DNA of 64,000 nucleotides from Psychrobacillus faecigallinarum (GTDB lineage: Bacteria; Bacillota; Bacilli; Bacillales_A; Planococcaceae), in NCBI RefSeq assembly GCF_014836595.1, contig NZ_JACSQO010000013.1, forward strand, positions 1 to 64,000, given 5' to 3'. The notes beneath the pieces are model-generated. The model did not search any database. It saw only the letters and a list, made by a program, of their open reading frames with translations, and was not told where the DNA came from. The position numbers were made by a program, and so were the translations under genes. Shown piece after piece: positions 9,616 to 18,540 of the stretch; positions within the stretch are counted from its first letter, which is position 1, and every line of letters begins with the position of its first letter.

Positions 9616-10113
9616 ATGAAAAAAATTCTATTTATATTATGTTGTTCTATATTGGTTCTTGCCGCATGCAGTCAAAAAGAAGAGAGTAAAGAAGAGAAAG
9701 AACACATGGAGCACGACCATGTGACTCATTTAGATAACGGCGATATTCAAGAAACCACGTCGTCTACAGACGTGCTTCCAGAGTTTTTGAATGAACAATC
9801 TGAAGATATGCAACTAATCTATCAGGCAGCTGCAAAAGCAAATGATGTCCTTAAATGGATGCCTTGCTACTGCGGATGTGGCGATAGTGCTGGCCATAAA
9901 AGCAATTTCAACTGTTTCGTCGATGAAATTAAAGAAAATGGCGAAGTAGTCTGGGATGACCATGGTACACGCTGTGCCGCTTGTTTAGAAACAGCCGTTA
10001 CGTCTATCAAAATGGTTCAAGAAGGTAAGTCACTTACTGAAATTCGCGCAGCGATAGACGAAGCATATAAAGAAGGCTATGCAAAACCAACAGACACACC
10101 TATGCCATCTTAA
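9616..10113 (+). CDS. PCYCGC-motif lipoprotein
   Basis: This 165-residue protein has a lipoprotein signal (hydrophobic residues 5-16, lipobox LAAC with Cys17). A Glu/His-rich stretch follows, then a conserved domain carrying WMPCYCGCGDSAGHKSNFNCF and a later CAAC. Five or more cysteines and several histidines suggest metal or heme binding, or redox activity outside the membrane. The PCYCGC family is defined by this motif, but its function is not established. It follows fumC by 12 bases and ends at a strong terminator. Confidence 0.85.
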   Translation: MKKILFILCCSILVLAACSQKEESKEEKEHMEHDHVTHLDNGDIQETTSSTDVLPEFLNEQSEDMQLIYQAAAKANDVLKWMPCYCGCGDSAGHKSNFNCFVDEIKENGEVVWDDHGTRCAACLETAVTSIKMVQEGKSLTEIRAAIDEAYKEGYAKPTDTPMPS

Positions 10114-10118
10114 AATAG

Positions 10119-10162
10119 TACTGCTCCTATCTCATTAACAGTGAGATAGGAGCAGTTTTTTT
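10119..10162 (+). terminator. Terminator after PCYCGC lipoprotein
   Basis: ACTGCTCCTATCTCA and TGAGATAGGAGCAGT pair perfectly and are followed by TTTTTTT. Confidence 0.92.
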
Positions 10163-10481
10163 GTCTACTTTTAGCATATTGCTCCCCTTAAAGACTTATG
10201 TCTGAAAGTCTCCTGAAAATGAGAAGAGTGAGTATTTGCTTGTTGATGCGGTATTACTTTTCTAACAATCGGTCGGTTTCACCACAACACAGAATCAGAT
10301 GGCCATTACTTTATCGTTACTATCTGTTATTTGCTTATAAGTGACATGGGATTGTGTCGAAAATACCCTATCTACATAAAGTTATATACAATCTTAAGAA
10401 ATTCTTCATCTTTATCCTTCTTAAATGTTAAGAAAGGCTGGCTAGAATGAGTGTATAGCAAAATTAGAAAGGGGAATAGGC
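10163..10481 (+). promoter_or_regulatory. Upstream region of MacB-like ABC genes with palindromic operator candidate
   Basis: This 319-base gap holds no gene that I can see. Near its end TTCTTAA-ATG-TTAAGAA (10418-10434) is a perfect inverted repeat. A related TTAAGAAATTCTT lies at 10394-10406. A possible -10 box TAGAAT stands at 10443-10448, so the palindrome covers the -35 position. That is the usual place for a two-component response-regulator or repressor site. The regulator is not in this window. Confidence 0.45.
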
Positions 10482-11180
10482 ATGATACACGTAAATAACG
10501 TTAATCATACATTTTTAATAGGAAAGAAAGGAAAGGAAAAGAAAGTACCGGTACTAAAAGGGCTAACCTTTAATGTGCAAGAGGGAGAAATAGTAGCGGT
10601 TGTAGGAAAGAGTGGTTCTGGTAAATCTACCTTATTAAACACAATAGCAGGATTTATGAGTCCAGAACAAGGATCCATTATTATTAATGGGCAAGAAACG
10701 GCGGCATTAAATGAAACAGAAAGAGCAGAATTTCGTTTAAACAATTTTGGCTTTATCTTTCAAAGCTTTCAACTTATGCCGGGATTGACTGCTTTCGAAA
10801 ATATTGAGCTTCCTTTAAAGCTGAAGGGAGTATCACCTAAAAAACGCAAAGTCAGTGTCCTCCAACTTATGAAAAAGGTTGGGTTGGAATCTGTGTCTGA
10901 TCATTATCCTAATGAGTTGTCCGGTGGTCAGCAGCAACGAGTAAGTATTGCTCGTGCCTTGATAACCAACCCGCCTATTTTATTGGCAGATGAACCAACA
11001 GGTAGCCTGGATTCAGAAACAGAGCAAGACATTCTGATGCTCATCCAGGACTTAAATCAGACTATGGGGGTAACTTTTGTCATTATTACACATGACGATG
11101 AAGTTGCAAGTATTGCCCACCGTAAATTTAAGATGCACGATGGAGAGTTAAAAAAGGAGGACATGTCTCATGTTATTTAA
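10482..11180 (+). CDS. MacB/LolD-type ABC transporter ATP-binding protein
   Basis: This 232-residue ATPase has Walker [10 protein letters not shown] (about residues 42-50), a Q-loop [10 protein letters not shown], the signature LSGGQQQR, Walker [13 protein letters not shown] and H-loop His in IITHDD. The [13 protein letters not shown] segment and [10 protein letters not shown] place it in the LolD/MacB group. That group powers mechanotransmission or extrusion of peptides and lipoproteins rather than import. It overlaps the permease gene by 11 bases, so the two are one unit. The ATG at 10482 has AAAGGGG upstream. Confidence 0.92.
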   Translation: MIHVNNVNHTFLIGKKGKEKKVPVLKGLTFNVQEGEIVAVVGKSGSGKSTLLNTIAGFMSPEQGSIIINGQETAALNETERAEFRLNNFGFIFQSFQLMPGLTAFENIELPLKLKGVSPKKRKVSVLQLMKKVGLESVSDHYPNELSGGQQQRVSIARALITNPPILLADEPTGSLDSETEQDILMLIQDLNQTMGVTFVIITHDDEVASIAHRKFKMHDGELKKEDMSHVI

Positions 11181-12462
11181 AGATCAATTAGAATTTGTGA
11201 GCCAGCATATTAAGAAAAATAAACTAAGAGTATTTATGACTGTACTTGCAGCGACAATGGGGTGCGCATTTTTAATCGTGTTAGCATCAATTGGGTTTGG
11301 GGTACAGGATATGATGCGTACTGAAATTCTTCAAGACCAAGCTATCACGGAGATAGAGGTATATGAAAAGGAAGATGGCATTGACTATGAGGAAATAAAA
11401 AATATAGAGTCTATTGGTGCAGTTGTTCAAAGAACCAGTATAGAAACGCAAAACTTGTTTCAACTAGATGATAGAACAATATACGGGAATGCCCTGATGA
11501 CAGACTTTGAGGAAGAAAAAAAATCAAATCTTAAACTATCTGAAGGTAGAATGCCTACAAATGATAAGGAAATTGTAGTTGGTTATCATTTTGCAGAAAA
11601 TTTATGGACCGAACAAGAGCGATTAACGTGGGAAGAAAAGGGAGGAGAAGAAGGGGATATGCCCAAAGGATATGAGGGCTCCATTCTAGGCAAGGAAGTC
11701 ACCTTATCCTTACAGCCATATGATCAAGAGGAATTATTCCCAGAGCAATGGACGTTTACGATTGTAGGGGTTGCAGCTCAACCAGCAAGAGACTGGATAG
11801 TGGACCAAAATATACTTATAGACAATAGTTGGATGGACGAGTTAGTAGCAGCATATAAAACGAATGTTGGAGAGATACCAGAGAACTTTTTATATACTAG
11901 AACTACCATTTATACGGCAAGCCTAGAGCATGTGAAAGCAGTGACGGAAGAGTTAAAAGAAATGGGTTACAGCGTTTACTCTGTATCTGAACAGCTAGAG
12001 CAGTTAGACGTGTTTTTCATGGTATTTAAAATAGGTCTTATATTTATCGGTACAATCGCAGTTTTAATTTCATCTATTGGTATCTTCAATACTATGACAA
12101 TGGCAGTAACGGAGAGAACAAGAGAAATTGGTGTTATGAAAGCAATAGGAGCAAGTCCTAAACTAGTTAGACGCCTTTTCCTGATGGAAAGTGCATGGAT
12201 TGGAATTATAGGGACTGTGCTGGCGGTCATTATCTCTTATGCAGTAAGCTTTTTAGCAAATTGGGTACTGCCAATCGTAGTTGGAATGGCATTAGAGGAA
12301 GAGAGTATTGAGGGCATGGCACTTACTTTTTCATTAATTCCTTGGCAGCTTGTTGCAATTGCTTCTTTCATAAGTATAGGCGTAGCAATGATTTCCGGCT
12401 GGAGACCAGCTAAGAAAGCAACTAAAATTGACGTAATTCAAGCTTTGAGACAAGAACTATAA
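11170..12462 (+). CDS. MacB-type ABC transporter permease (FtsX-like)
   Basis: This 430-residue permease has the MacB fold. There is one N-terminal membrane helix (about residues 18-42), a large extracytoplasmic domain (about 43-270), then three C-terminal helices (about 280-310, 335-365, 390-412) of the FtsX family. Its cytoplasmic coupling motif is TERTREIGVMKAIGAS. It pairs with the overlapping ATPase. Such pairs export antimicrobial peptides or respond to envelope stress, often under a two-component system. Translation starts at ATG 11170 inside the ATPase gene, behind AAAAAGGAGG. Confidence 0.9.
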   Translation: MLFKDQLEFVSQHIKKNKLRVFMTVLAATMGCAFLIVLASIGFGVQDMMRTEILQDQAITEIEVYEKEDGIDYEEIKNIESIGAVVQRTSIETQNLFQLDDRTIYGNALMTDFEEEKKSNLKLSEGRMPTNDKEIVVGYHFAENLWTEQERLTWEEKGGEEGDMPKGYEGSILGKEVTLSLQPYDQEELFPEQWTFTIVGVAAQPARDWIVDQNILIDNSWMDELVAAYKTNVGEIPENFLYTRTTIYTASLEHVKAVTEELKEMGYSVYSVSEQLEQLDVFFMVFKIGLIFIGTIAVLISSIGIFNTMTMAVTERTREIGVMKAIGASPKLVRRLFLMESAWIGIIGTVLAVIISYAVSFLANWVLPIVVGMALEEESIEGMALTFSLIPWQLVAIASFISIGVAMISGWRPAKKATKIDVIQALRQEL

Positions 12463-12468
12463 GACAAA

Positions 12469-12510
12469 AAAGAGTGAACAGATACCTTTACGGTATCTGT
12501 TCACTTTTTT
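12469..12510 (+). terminator. Terminator of MacB-like operon
   Basis: AGTGAACAGATACC and GGTATCTGTTCACT form a 14-bp stem followed by TTTTTT. Confidence 0.93.
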
Positions 12511-12529
12511 GTTCCAGTTCCAGCACGTT

Positions 12530-12578
12530 CCCCCATTTGCTTGTCGGGGCAAACATAGGCGCTTGCGCATTTCGTGTT
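12530..12578. repeat. 49-bp dispersed repeat, family 2, copy 1
   Basis: An exact 49-base copy of 12656-12704, with a 126-base period. Both are GC-richer than the neighbourhood and contain GCGCTTGCGC. The 77 bases between the copies hold related repeat material, including TCTAGCTCCAGCGCC. The short open frames here on both strands arise only from repeat sequence. Confidence 0.9.
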
Positions 12579-12655
12579 TGTCTAGCTCCAGCGCCTTGCC
12601 CCTCGAGGTCAAATGGAGTAAAGCAGCGGTGGCCGAAGAGCAGCCACCTTGCTTT

Positions 12656-12704
12656 CCCCCATTTGCTTGTCGGGGCAAACATAGGCGCTTGCGCATTTCG
12701 TGTT
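12656..12704. repeat. 49-bp dispersed repeat, family 2, copy 2
   Basis: Identical to 12530-12578. Its right end overlaps two bases of the stop codon (12703-12705) of the minus-strand 88-codon gene, so the element abuts a gene 3' end exactly. Confidence 0.9.
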
Positions 12705-12969
12705 AGGATGCGGCAATAGTAAAATATGCGATGAATAGTACAAATACTACAATCATATTTAATAAATTATATCTCATTCTTGAAATCGTCTGTTCAAATT
12801 TCCCTGATTTTTTAACTGCTGTAATGCCTGCGTATATTATTAAAATGGCCATGACAAAAGAAAGAATCGGGTGGAGTGGATAAATTCTTACATTTAAGAA
12901 ATGGACAATAATCACCGCAATAGCCATAACGATGCCATAGGCAACTTTTTGGTAAGTAGGATCTTTCAC
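12703..12969 (-). CDS. Small membrane protein of unknown function
   Basis: This 88-residue protein has three hydrophobic segments (about residues 11-26, 33-50, 68-86) separated by short basic loops (AVKKSGKFEQ, SRMRYN). I do not recognise the family. The GTG start at 12969 has AAGGAG eight bases upstream, good evidence that it is translated. It lies 26 bases downstream of the methyltransferase gene on the same strand and is probably cotranscribed. Its stop codon touches a dispersed repeat, so the last few residues may have been altered by repeat insertion. Confidence 0.7.
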   Translation of the reverse strand: MKDPTYQKVAYGIVMAIAVIIVHFLNVRIYPLHPILSFVMAILIIYAGITAVKKSGKFEQTISRMRYNLLNMIVVFVLFIAYFTIAAS

Positions 12970-12995
12970 TATTTTCTCTCCTTGAAATGAAGTGG

Positions 12996-14165
12996 TTAGT
13001 TCGTCTTCAAGTATTCCTTTAATTCATTTTCTAAAAATGGCTGAGCATTTAGCATCTGTTTAAATTGTTGATAGGCTTCCATTTGTTTAGAGGTTGGCTT
13101 ATGTCCTGTTCTATAAGCACGTATTAAAATATTCTTTGGTGTGTTTTCTAAATCTATAAATTCCACTAATTGAGCTTCATATCCTACCATATTTAAGATT
13201 TCCGCTCGAATAGAATCTGTTGCTAGTGCTGAAAAGCGTTCTTTAATGAGACCATGCTTCAACATGATATCTAAATTAGGTGCTTCGAGCTGTTTGTTCA
13301 ATTCGTGCTGACAACAAGGAACACTTAATATGACACTCGCATTCCATTTGACTGCACGCGCTAGTGCCATATCTGTCGCTACATCACAGGCATGTAAGGT
13401 GACAACCATATCTACGGCAGTTTCTTCGTTGTAATCATTTATATCTCCTACTAAAAATTCAAGCTGATCATAGTTTAAGTCTTTAGCTATTTGCGAACAT
13501 TCCTCAATGACTTCCTTCTTCAAGTCAAGCCCGGTGACGCGAATGTCTAAGCCCTTTTCAATTTTTAAGTAGTGGTATAGCGCAAACGTTAAATAGGATT
13601 TACCAGAGCCAAAATCGAGGATTCTAACCGTTTTATCCTTTGGTAAGTAAACAAGAGTATCATCAATGAATTCAATAAAGCGATTAATTTGTTTAAATTT
13701 ATCATACTTTTGTTTTTTCACTTTTCCTTCAGCAGTTTGTACCCCTAAACGAATTAAAAAAGGATAAGGTGTGTGCTCGTCTAACAAATAATTTTTTTTG
13801 CGGTTATGAGACAAATTCACTTGTTTAACAGAAGCTGTTTTTTCAGCTTTAAACATAACTTTATTTTTCTTAGAGAGTTGTATTTGAAGCTTTTCCTCAA
13901 GAAAATCAGCATGGAATTGACGGAAATCCTCCAGTAACTTCTCCCATATAGCAGGAAACTCTTCTAATAGAATATTTTCGTGCTTTAAAATACGTTCGTA
14001 CTGGTATTCTAATTGGATATGATACATATTTTTTATCTCAATAGGTTTTAATTTTACACGTTTAATTTCATTTGATTTAGCCCTTGGTTGACTAACAGTC
14101 GCCTGAATAAGCTGTTTAGATAAAATTTGGTCTAATACCTTTTCTTTCATTTCTAGGAATTCCAT
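12996..14165 (-). CDS. SAM-dependent methyltransferase (METTL25/Methyltransf_32-like)
   Basis: This 389-residue protein has a charged helical N-terminal half, then a class I methyltransferase fold. Motif I is RILDFGSGKSYLTFAL (about residues 184-199), followed by an acidic VTGLDLKK and GDINDY. TLHACDVATD and the VPCCQHE motif (about 280-286) are diagnostic of the Methyltransf_32 group, which includes eukaryotic METTL25/RRNAD1 relatives. The substrate is not known for bacterial members. RNA is a reasonable guess only. The ATG at 14165 has AGAAGG upstream. It is followed by the 88-codon membrane protein gene. Confidence 0.82.
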   Translation of the reverse strand: MEFLEMKEKVLDQILSKQLIQATVSQPRAKSNEIKRVKLKPIEIKNMYHIQLEYQYERILKHENILLEEFPAIWEKLLEDFRQFHADFLEEKLQIQLSKKNKVMFKAEKTASVKQVNLSHNRKKNYLLDEHTPYPFLIRLGVQTAEGKVKKQKYDKFKQINRFIEFIDDTLVYLPKDKTVRILDFGSGKSYLTFALYHYLKIEKGLDIRVTGLDLKKEVIEECSQIAKDLNYDQLEFLVGDINDYNEETAVDMVVTLHACDVATDMALARAVKWNASVILSVPCCQHELNKQLEAPNLDIMLKHGLIKERFSALATDSIRAEILNMVGYEAQLVEFIDLENTPKNILIRAYRTGHKPTSKQMEAYQQFKQMLNAQPFLENELKEYLKTN

Positions 14166-14337
14166 TAATATCGCCTTCTTTTTCGTAAGATACTTGAAAA
14201 TAGTGTATCACAACGAGATATTACGTAGGTAAAGAAGTTCCTTTATGAGACGAGAGAAAACACTTAATACTCTTTTATACTATCAGAATTTTATGATAAT
14301 ATAAATAATAAGTAGTCAATCGAAAGGGGAGATTGGT

Positions 14338-15969
14338 TTGTTAAATGAAAAAACGATTGGAGAGATTGTTAAGGAAGCAGCGAGTTTGTTTCCTAATAGA
14401 GAGGCCTATGTGTACCCAGAGCATGGGATTCGTAAAACGTATAAAGAGTTTGATGCTGAAACAGATGAGCTTGCAAAAGCCTTCATTGGAATGGGTATTC
14501 AAAAAGGGGAACATATAGCCATTTGGTCAGACAATAAAAGAGAGTGGCTACTAAGCCAATTTGCCACTGGCAAAATGGGAGCCGTTTTAGTAACCGTCAA
14601 TACTAACTATCAGGAGAAAGAACTTGAATATCTCTTGCAGCAATCTGATTCTACTACCCTTATTTTATGTGAATCCTTTAAATCTACTTCTTATCTCGAT
14701 ATTATTCGAGCAATTTGTCCTGAAATTATTACGTCTAAAAAAGGAAACATCCAATCTGAAAAGCTCCCTCATTTTAAGAGAGTAATCGTAATGAGTGAAA
14801 ATGACTATCCAGGGATATATAAATGGTCAGAGTTTGTTGCATTTGCAAATAAAGTGTCTGATGAGGCTTTAGATGAGTATTTGGAAGCGCTTCACAACGA
14901 TGACGTGATTAATATTCAATATACATCCGGTACTACTGGATTTCCAAAGGGAGTAATGCTGTCCCATAAAAACATTGTTAATAACGGTCAACTCGTTGGG
15001 GACTACATACATCTTACAGAACATGATCGTTTATGTATTCCTGTTCCTTTCTTTCATTGCTTTGGATGTGTAATGGGTACGATTGCTTCGGTAACGCATG
15101 GCACAACGATGGTTATAATTGAACAGTTTGATGCAGGGAAAGTATTGAAAATGGTACAGGATGAGAAATGCACTGCCTTGCACGGAGTACCTACGATGTT
15201 CATAGCGGAGTTAAACCACCCAGATTTTAAACAATTTGATCTGTCTTCCTTACGTACTGGAATCATGGCTGGCTCGATTTGTCCAATTGAGGTCATGAAA
15301 AAAGTGATAGAAGACATGGGTGCTTCCGAAATAACCATTGCTTACGGACAAACCGAAACATCTCCAGTTATTACGCAAACTAAAACAGACGATGCAATTG
15401 AAAAACGCGTATCTTCGGTTGGTAAGGCTCATCCGGGAGTAGAAGTGAAAATTATTGACCCAGCAACTGGAGAAGATATCCCCGCAGGAGTGCCTGGCGA
15501 GCTCTGCACAAGAGGATATTTAGTCATGCAGGGCTATTACAAAAATGAAGAGGCTACAAATTCGACAATTGATGACAATGGGTGGCTGCACACTGGTGAC
15601 ATTGCGGTAATGGATGATGAGGGTTATATCGACATAACGGGTAGAATTAAAGATATGGTAATTCGAGGTGGTGAAAATATCTATCCTAAAGAAGTAGAGG
15701 AATTTCTTTATCAGCACCCATCTATACAAGATGTACAGGTAGTAGGAGTCCCAGACCAAAAATATGGTGAGGAACTTATGGCATGGGTTATTTTAAAGTC
15801 TGGTGAAAATCTTACTCCGGAGGCTTTAAGGGAATATTGTAAGGGGAAAATATCTTATCATAAAATACCGAAGTACATTGAATTCATTGATGCATACCCA
15901 ATGACCGCTTCTGGGAAAATTCAAAAGTTTCTGCTCAGAGAAATGTCGAAAAAGAGAGTGGAGGTATAA
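14338..15969 (+). CDS. AMP-binding acyl-CoA synthetase
   Basis: This 543-residue member of the ANL adenylating superfamily activates a carboxylic acid as acyl-AMP, then transfers it to CoA. The P-loop is YTSGTTGFPKG (about residues 197-207). YGQTE marks A5, GWLHTGDIA the hinge region, and GRIKDMVIRGGENIYPKEVEE the A8 region. Lys in ASGKIQK near the C-terminus is the adenylation lysine. The sequence resembles B. subtilis YngI, suggesting a medium- or branched-chain substrate. The TTG start at 14338 has AAGGGGAG upstream. It is monocistronic, ending before the terminator at 16061. Confidence 0.9.
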   Translation: MLNEKTIGEIVKEAASLFPNREAYVYPEHGIRKTYKEFDAETDELAKAFIGMGIQKGEHIAIWSDNKREWLLSQFATGKMGAVLVTVNTNYQEKELEYLLQQSDSTTLILCESFKSTSYLDIIRAICPEIITSKKGNIQSEKLPHFKRVIVMSENDYPGIYKWSEFVAFANKVSDEALDEYLEALHNDDVINIQYTSGTTGFPKGVMLSHKNIVNNGQLVGDYIHLTEHDRLCIPVPFFHCFGCVMGTIASVTHGTTMVIIEQFDAGKVLKMVQDEKCTALHGVPTMFIAELNHPDFKQFDLSSLRTGIMAGSICPIEVMKKVIEDMGASEITIAYGQTETSPVITQTKTDDAIEKRVSSVGKAHPGVEVKIIDPATGEDIPAGVPGELCTRGYLVMQGYYKNEEATNSTIDDNGWLHTGDIAVMDDEGYIDITGRIKDMVIRGGENIYPKEVEEFLYQHPSIQDVQVVGVPDQKYGEELMAWVILKSGENLTPEALREYCKGKISYHKIPKYIEFIDAYPMTASGKIQKFLLREMSKKRVEV

Positions 15970-16060
15970 AAGGTTTATTTCCTGGGAAATCGACAAAAAA
16001 GTATAAAGCTTAACAAAAGCGACATAGAGCATCCTTATATTAAGAGATTGTTTACTCTTT

Positions 16061-16091
16061 AAGCACCGAGATTACAATCGGTGCTTTTTTC
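16061..16091 (+). terminator. Terminator after acyl-CoA synthetase
   Basis: AAGCACCGA and TCGGTGCTT pair around GATTACAA and are followed by a T run. The stem excludes any gene start before 16091 for the next frame. Confidence 0.88.
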
Positions 16092-16152
16092 TGTTTTACT
16101 GTATACTAAAATGAAGGAAATGGAACATAATTTTAGGATAAGAGGTGAAAGC

Positions 16153-16899
16153 ATGTATCTAGACCATATAGTTCATTTTGTAGAAAAAAATCCATTAGAA
16201 ATAGCTGAGGATTGGCAACAGCAAGGGCTTCATGCTGTAGTTGGAGGGCAACATATAAACTGGGGAACGTATAATGCGCTTCTTTATACAAAAAATAGTT
16301 ATATAGAATGGCTGTCAATTGAAGATGAGCATATTGCTCAAAATACAGATCATCCTTTAATCAGTTTGATGTTACATGATTTAAAGAAAAGTCCGGGATT
16401 TGGGACCATTTGCATTCGGACATCTAAAATTGACGTATTGAAACAAGAACTTGAAGAGAAAGGTATAGAAACCTCCGGAGTCTTATATGCTGAGAGAAAG
16501 ACAACCAGTGGATTTGTACGTAAATGGAAGATGCTGTTTATCCGAGAGGAAGTAAGCGACCAATTACCAATGCCTTTTTTCATTGAATGGCAGGAAACAG
16601 ATGAGGATAGGTATGAGTTGCTAAAAAAAGATGGAACAATTGTGGAAAGCAATCTTCAGCTGTCCATTGAAAGTTGTGAGTTTCATGTTAAAAAACCTAG
16701 GGAAATAATAAAAAAATGGGAAAAATACTTGAATGTAGAGCAATATGATGATCAAACACTATTGCTACCAAATACGAAATTAGTATTTAAACAACTTGAA
16801 GATGGAACAAAAGAAAGGCTAATACGTGTGCAAATCAAAGGCGACTCCAGACAAGAAGCTATTATTTACGAACAAGGAGAATATCGTTTTAAATTATGA
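16153..16899 (+). CDS. Glyoxalase-like (VOC-fold) protein
   Basis: This protein is 248 residues from ATG 16153, which has AGAGGTGA seven bases upstream. The frame is open back to 16081, but that part lies in the preceding terminator. The N-terminal YLDHIVHFV and a central KWKMLFI...LPMPFFIEW match the glyoxalase-like (Glyoxalase_3) group. In this group a VOC fold is present but the substrate is unknown. A second half (about 165-248) repeats the beta pattern. It lies 12 bases ahead of hflX in the same operon. Confidence 0.75.
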   Translation: MYLDHIVHFVEKNPLEIAEDWQQQGLHAVVGGQHINWGTYNALLYTKNSYIEWLSIEDEHIAQNTDHPLISLMLHDLKKSPGFGTICIRTSKIDVLKQELEEKGIETSGVLYAERKTTSGFVRKWKMLFIREEVSDQLPMPFFIEWQETDEDRYELLKKDGTIVESNLQLSIESCEFHVKKPREIIKKWEKYLNVEQYDDQTLLLPNTKLVFKQLEDGTKERLIRVQIKGDSRQEAIIYEQGEYRFKL

Positions 16900-16911
16900 G
16901 GAGGATTTTGA

Positions 16912-18183
16912 ATGGAAGAGTTAGTGGAAAAAGCCATAGTAGTGGCAGTAAAGCTACAAAAGGACGAGCATTTTGATTATGAACTAGAGGAGCTTTATAA
17001 CTTAGCCGAAGCTTTAAATGTGGAAGTAGTCGGTGAAATGACGCAAAATCTAGAACGAGTTACATCCTCCCATTATGTAGGAACAGGAAAGGTAGAGGAG
17101 ATTAAAAATCTTTTTGACGCAATGGATGCTAACTTAGTCATTTTTAATGATGAGCTTTCTCCATCTCAAATTAGAAATTTAGAACGGGATTTAGAATGCA
17201 AGGTAATAGATCGTACCATGCTGATTTTGGATATTTTTGCTCGACGTGCAAAGTCTAATGAAGCACAAATGCAGGTAGAGCTTGCACAGCTTCAATATAT
17301 GCTTCCGCGATTAGTTGGTCTTAGGGCGTCTCTTGGTCGTCAAGGTGGAGGAACTGGTGGAGGATTCAAGAACCGTGGTGCTGGTGAAACCAAGCTAGAA
17401 CTGGATCGTCGTAAAATTGAAGACCAAATATCGAAGCTAAAAAAAGAATTAGAACTAATTAAGGACCAGCGGGAAACACAAAGAAAGCAACGTAAGAAAA
17501 ACAATATTCCAGTAGTTTCCTTAGTCGGTTATACTAATGCTGGAAAGTCGACTATCATGAATCAGCTATTAAATAAAGTTGGGCAAGAGCAATCTAAACA
17601 AGTTTTTGAAAAAGATATGCTGTTTGCTACTTTGGAAACATCCGTGAGACAAATAAAATTATCGGATCAAAAAGAATTTTTACTCACTGACACAGTTGGG
17701 TTTGTCAGCAAATTACCCCATCATCTAGTAAAAGCCTTCCGTTCAACTTTGGAGGAGGCAAGAGATGCAAATCTATTGCTTCATGTAGTGGATGTATCGA
17801 ACGAGGAACACCGATATATGATGGATGTTACAAATCATACCTTACTGGATGTCGGGGTGGAGGACGTACCAACTATCTATGTTTATAACAAATCAGACTT
17901 GGCAGAGTTGAAGTATCCATATATATCAGGAGATAATATTTGGATATCTGCCAAAGAGGGAAAAGGTCTAGATGAGCTGCTAGAGATTATTAAGAAATAT
18001 ATTTTCTCAGACTACGTTCAATGTAACTTGTTAATACCCTTTGACCGTGGAGATATTGTCTCCTATCTAAATGAGAACGCTTCGGTCAAATCTACCTCCT
18101 ATGAGGAAGAAGGGACCTTAGTCCATGTAGAGCTCAAAAAATCAGATTATAATCGCTTTGAAGAATATGTATATCAATTATAA
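16912..18183 (+). CDS. hflX: Ribosome-associated GTPase HflX
   Basis: This 423-residue GTPase splits or rescues stalled 70S ribosomes, notably under heat or antibiotic stress. An N-terminal HflX domain (about residues 1-160) contains the glycine-rich GRQGGGTGGGFKNRGAGE. A coiled coil (about 160-200) leads to the G domain: G1 GYTNAGKST (206-214), G3 DTVGFVSKLPHHL, and G4 NKSD. Length is typical. The ATG at 16912 has GAGGAGG upstream. It is cotranscribed with the upstream glyoxalase-like gene and followed by a terminator. Confidence 0.96.
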   Translation: MEELVEKAIVVAVKLQKDEHFDYELEELYNLAEALNVEVVGEMTQNLERVTSSHYVGTGKVEEIKNLFDAMDANLVIFNDELSPSQIRNLERDLECKVIDRTMLILDIFARRAKSNEAQMQVELAQLQYMLPRLVGLRASLGRQGGGTGGGFKNRGAGETKLELDRRKIEDQISKLKKELELIKDQRETQRKQRKKNNIPVVSLVGYTNAGKSTIMNQLLNKVGQEQSKQVFEKDMLFATLETSVRQIKLSDQKEFLLTDTVGFVSKLPHHLVKAFRSTLEEARDANLLLHVVDVSNEEHRYMMDVTNHTLLDVGVEDVPTIYVYNKSDLAELKYPYISGDNIWISAKEGKGLDELLEIIKKYIFSDYVQCNLLIPFDRGDIVSYLNENASVKSTSYEEEGTLVHVELKKSDYNRFEEYVYQL

Positions 18184-18188
18184 AAAGG

Positions 18189-18217
18189 AAAAGCTGCCAT
18201 AACTGGCAGCTTTTTTG
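18189..18217 (+). terminator. Terminator of hflX
   Basis: AAAAGCTGCCA and TGGCAGCTTTTTT form a clear stem and T run. Confidence 0.9.
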
Positions 18218-18274
18218 AAAGGGAAGAAAATATATTAATTCCCATTTATATAAATGAGTAAACAATTACTAAGT

Positions 18275-18399
18275 GATTTCCGCTCTAGGCGGACGCATTC
18301 CGCGGGGGAGCGATTAGCCATCACCGTCGCTAGCGCGTCGTTTGTGATGGCTGATCTGTCTCCCTCCTCCCGCTGGAGTCACCGTCGCTCCAACATGCA
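18275..18399 (+). repeat. Dispersed MITE-like repeat, family 1, copy A
   Basis: About 125 GC-rich bases, running from GATTTCCGCTCTAGGCGGAC to the CGCTCCAACA tail. Inner complementary blocks (AGCCATCACCGTCGC with GTGATGGCT) can fold into a long hairpin. Related copies are at 26707, 26905, 33262 and 57768. It fills most of the gap between hflX and the ABC exporter. The 64-codon frame across it is a repeat artefact. Confidence 0.85.
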
Positions 18400-18494
18400 T
18401 TTGTTTTTAGATTTAAAGCTGTTTAAAGTAGACATTCATTACTTTTGAGAAAAAATATACTAACAGTTATATGTGTTTATTATCAAGTCAATCC

Positions 18495-18532
18495 ATAAAA
18501 AAGCAGAACATAACATTAAGTTATGTTCTGCT
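18495..18532 (-). terminator. Terminator of minus-strand ABC exporter
   Basis: Read on the minus strand, AGCAGAACATAAC and GTTATGTTCTGCT pair and are followed by TTTTTT. Confidence 0.9.
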
Positions 18533-18540
18533 CAAATAAA

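Noticed and set aside
12457-12719. Several 60-80 codon frames on both strands
   Set aside because: They lie entirely in the duplicated 49-bp repeat region and terminator. Frames repeat themselves because the DNA does.
18254-18448. 64-codon open frame on the plus strand
   Set aside because: It runs across the GC-rich family 1 repeat, and its codon use and composition come from the repeat. No ribosome site.
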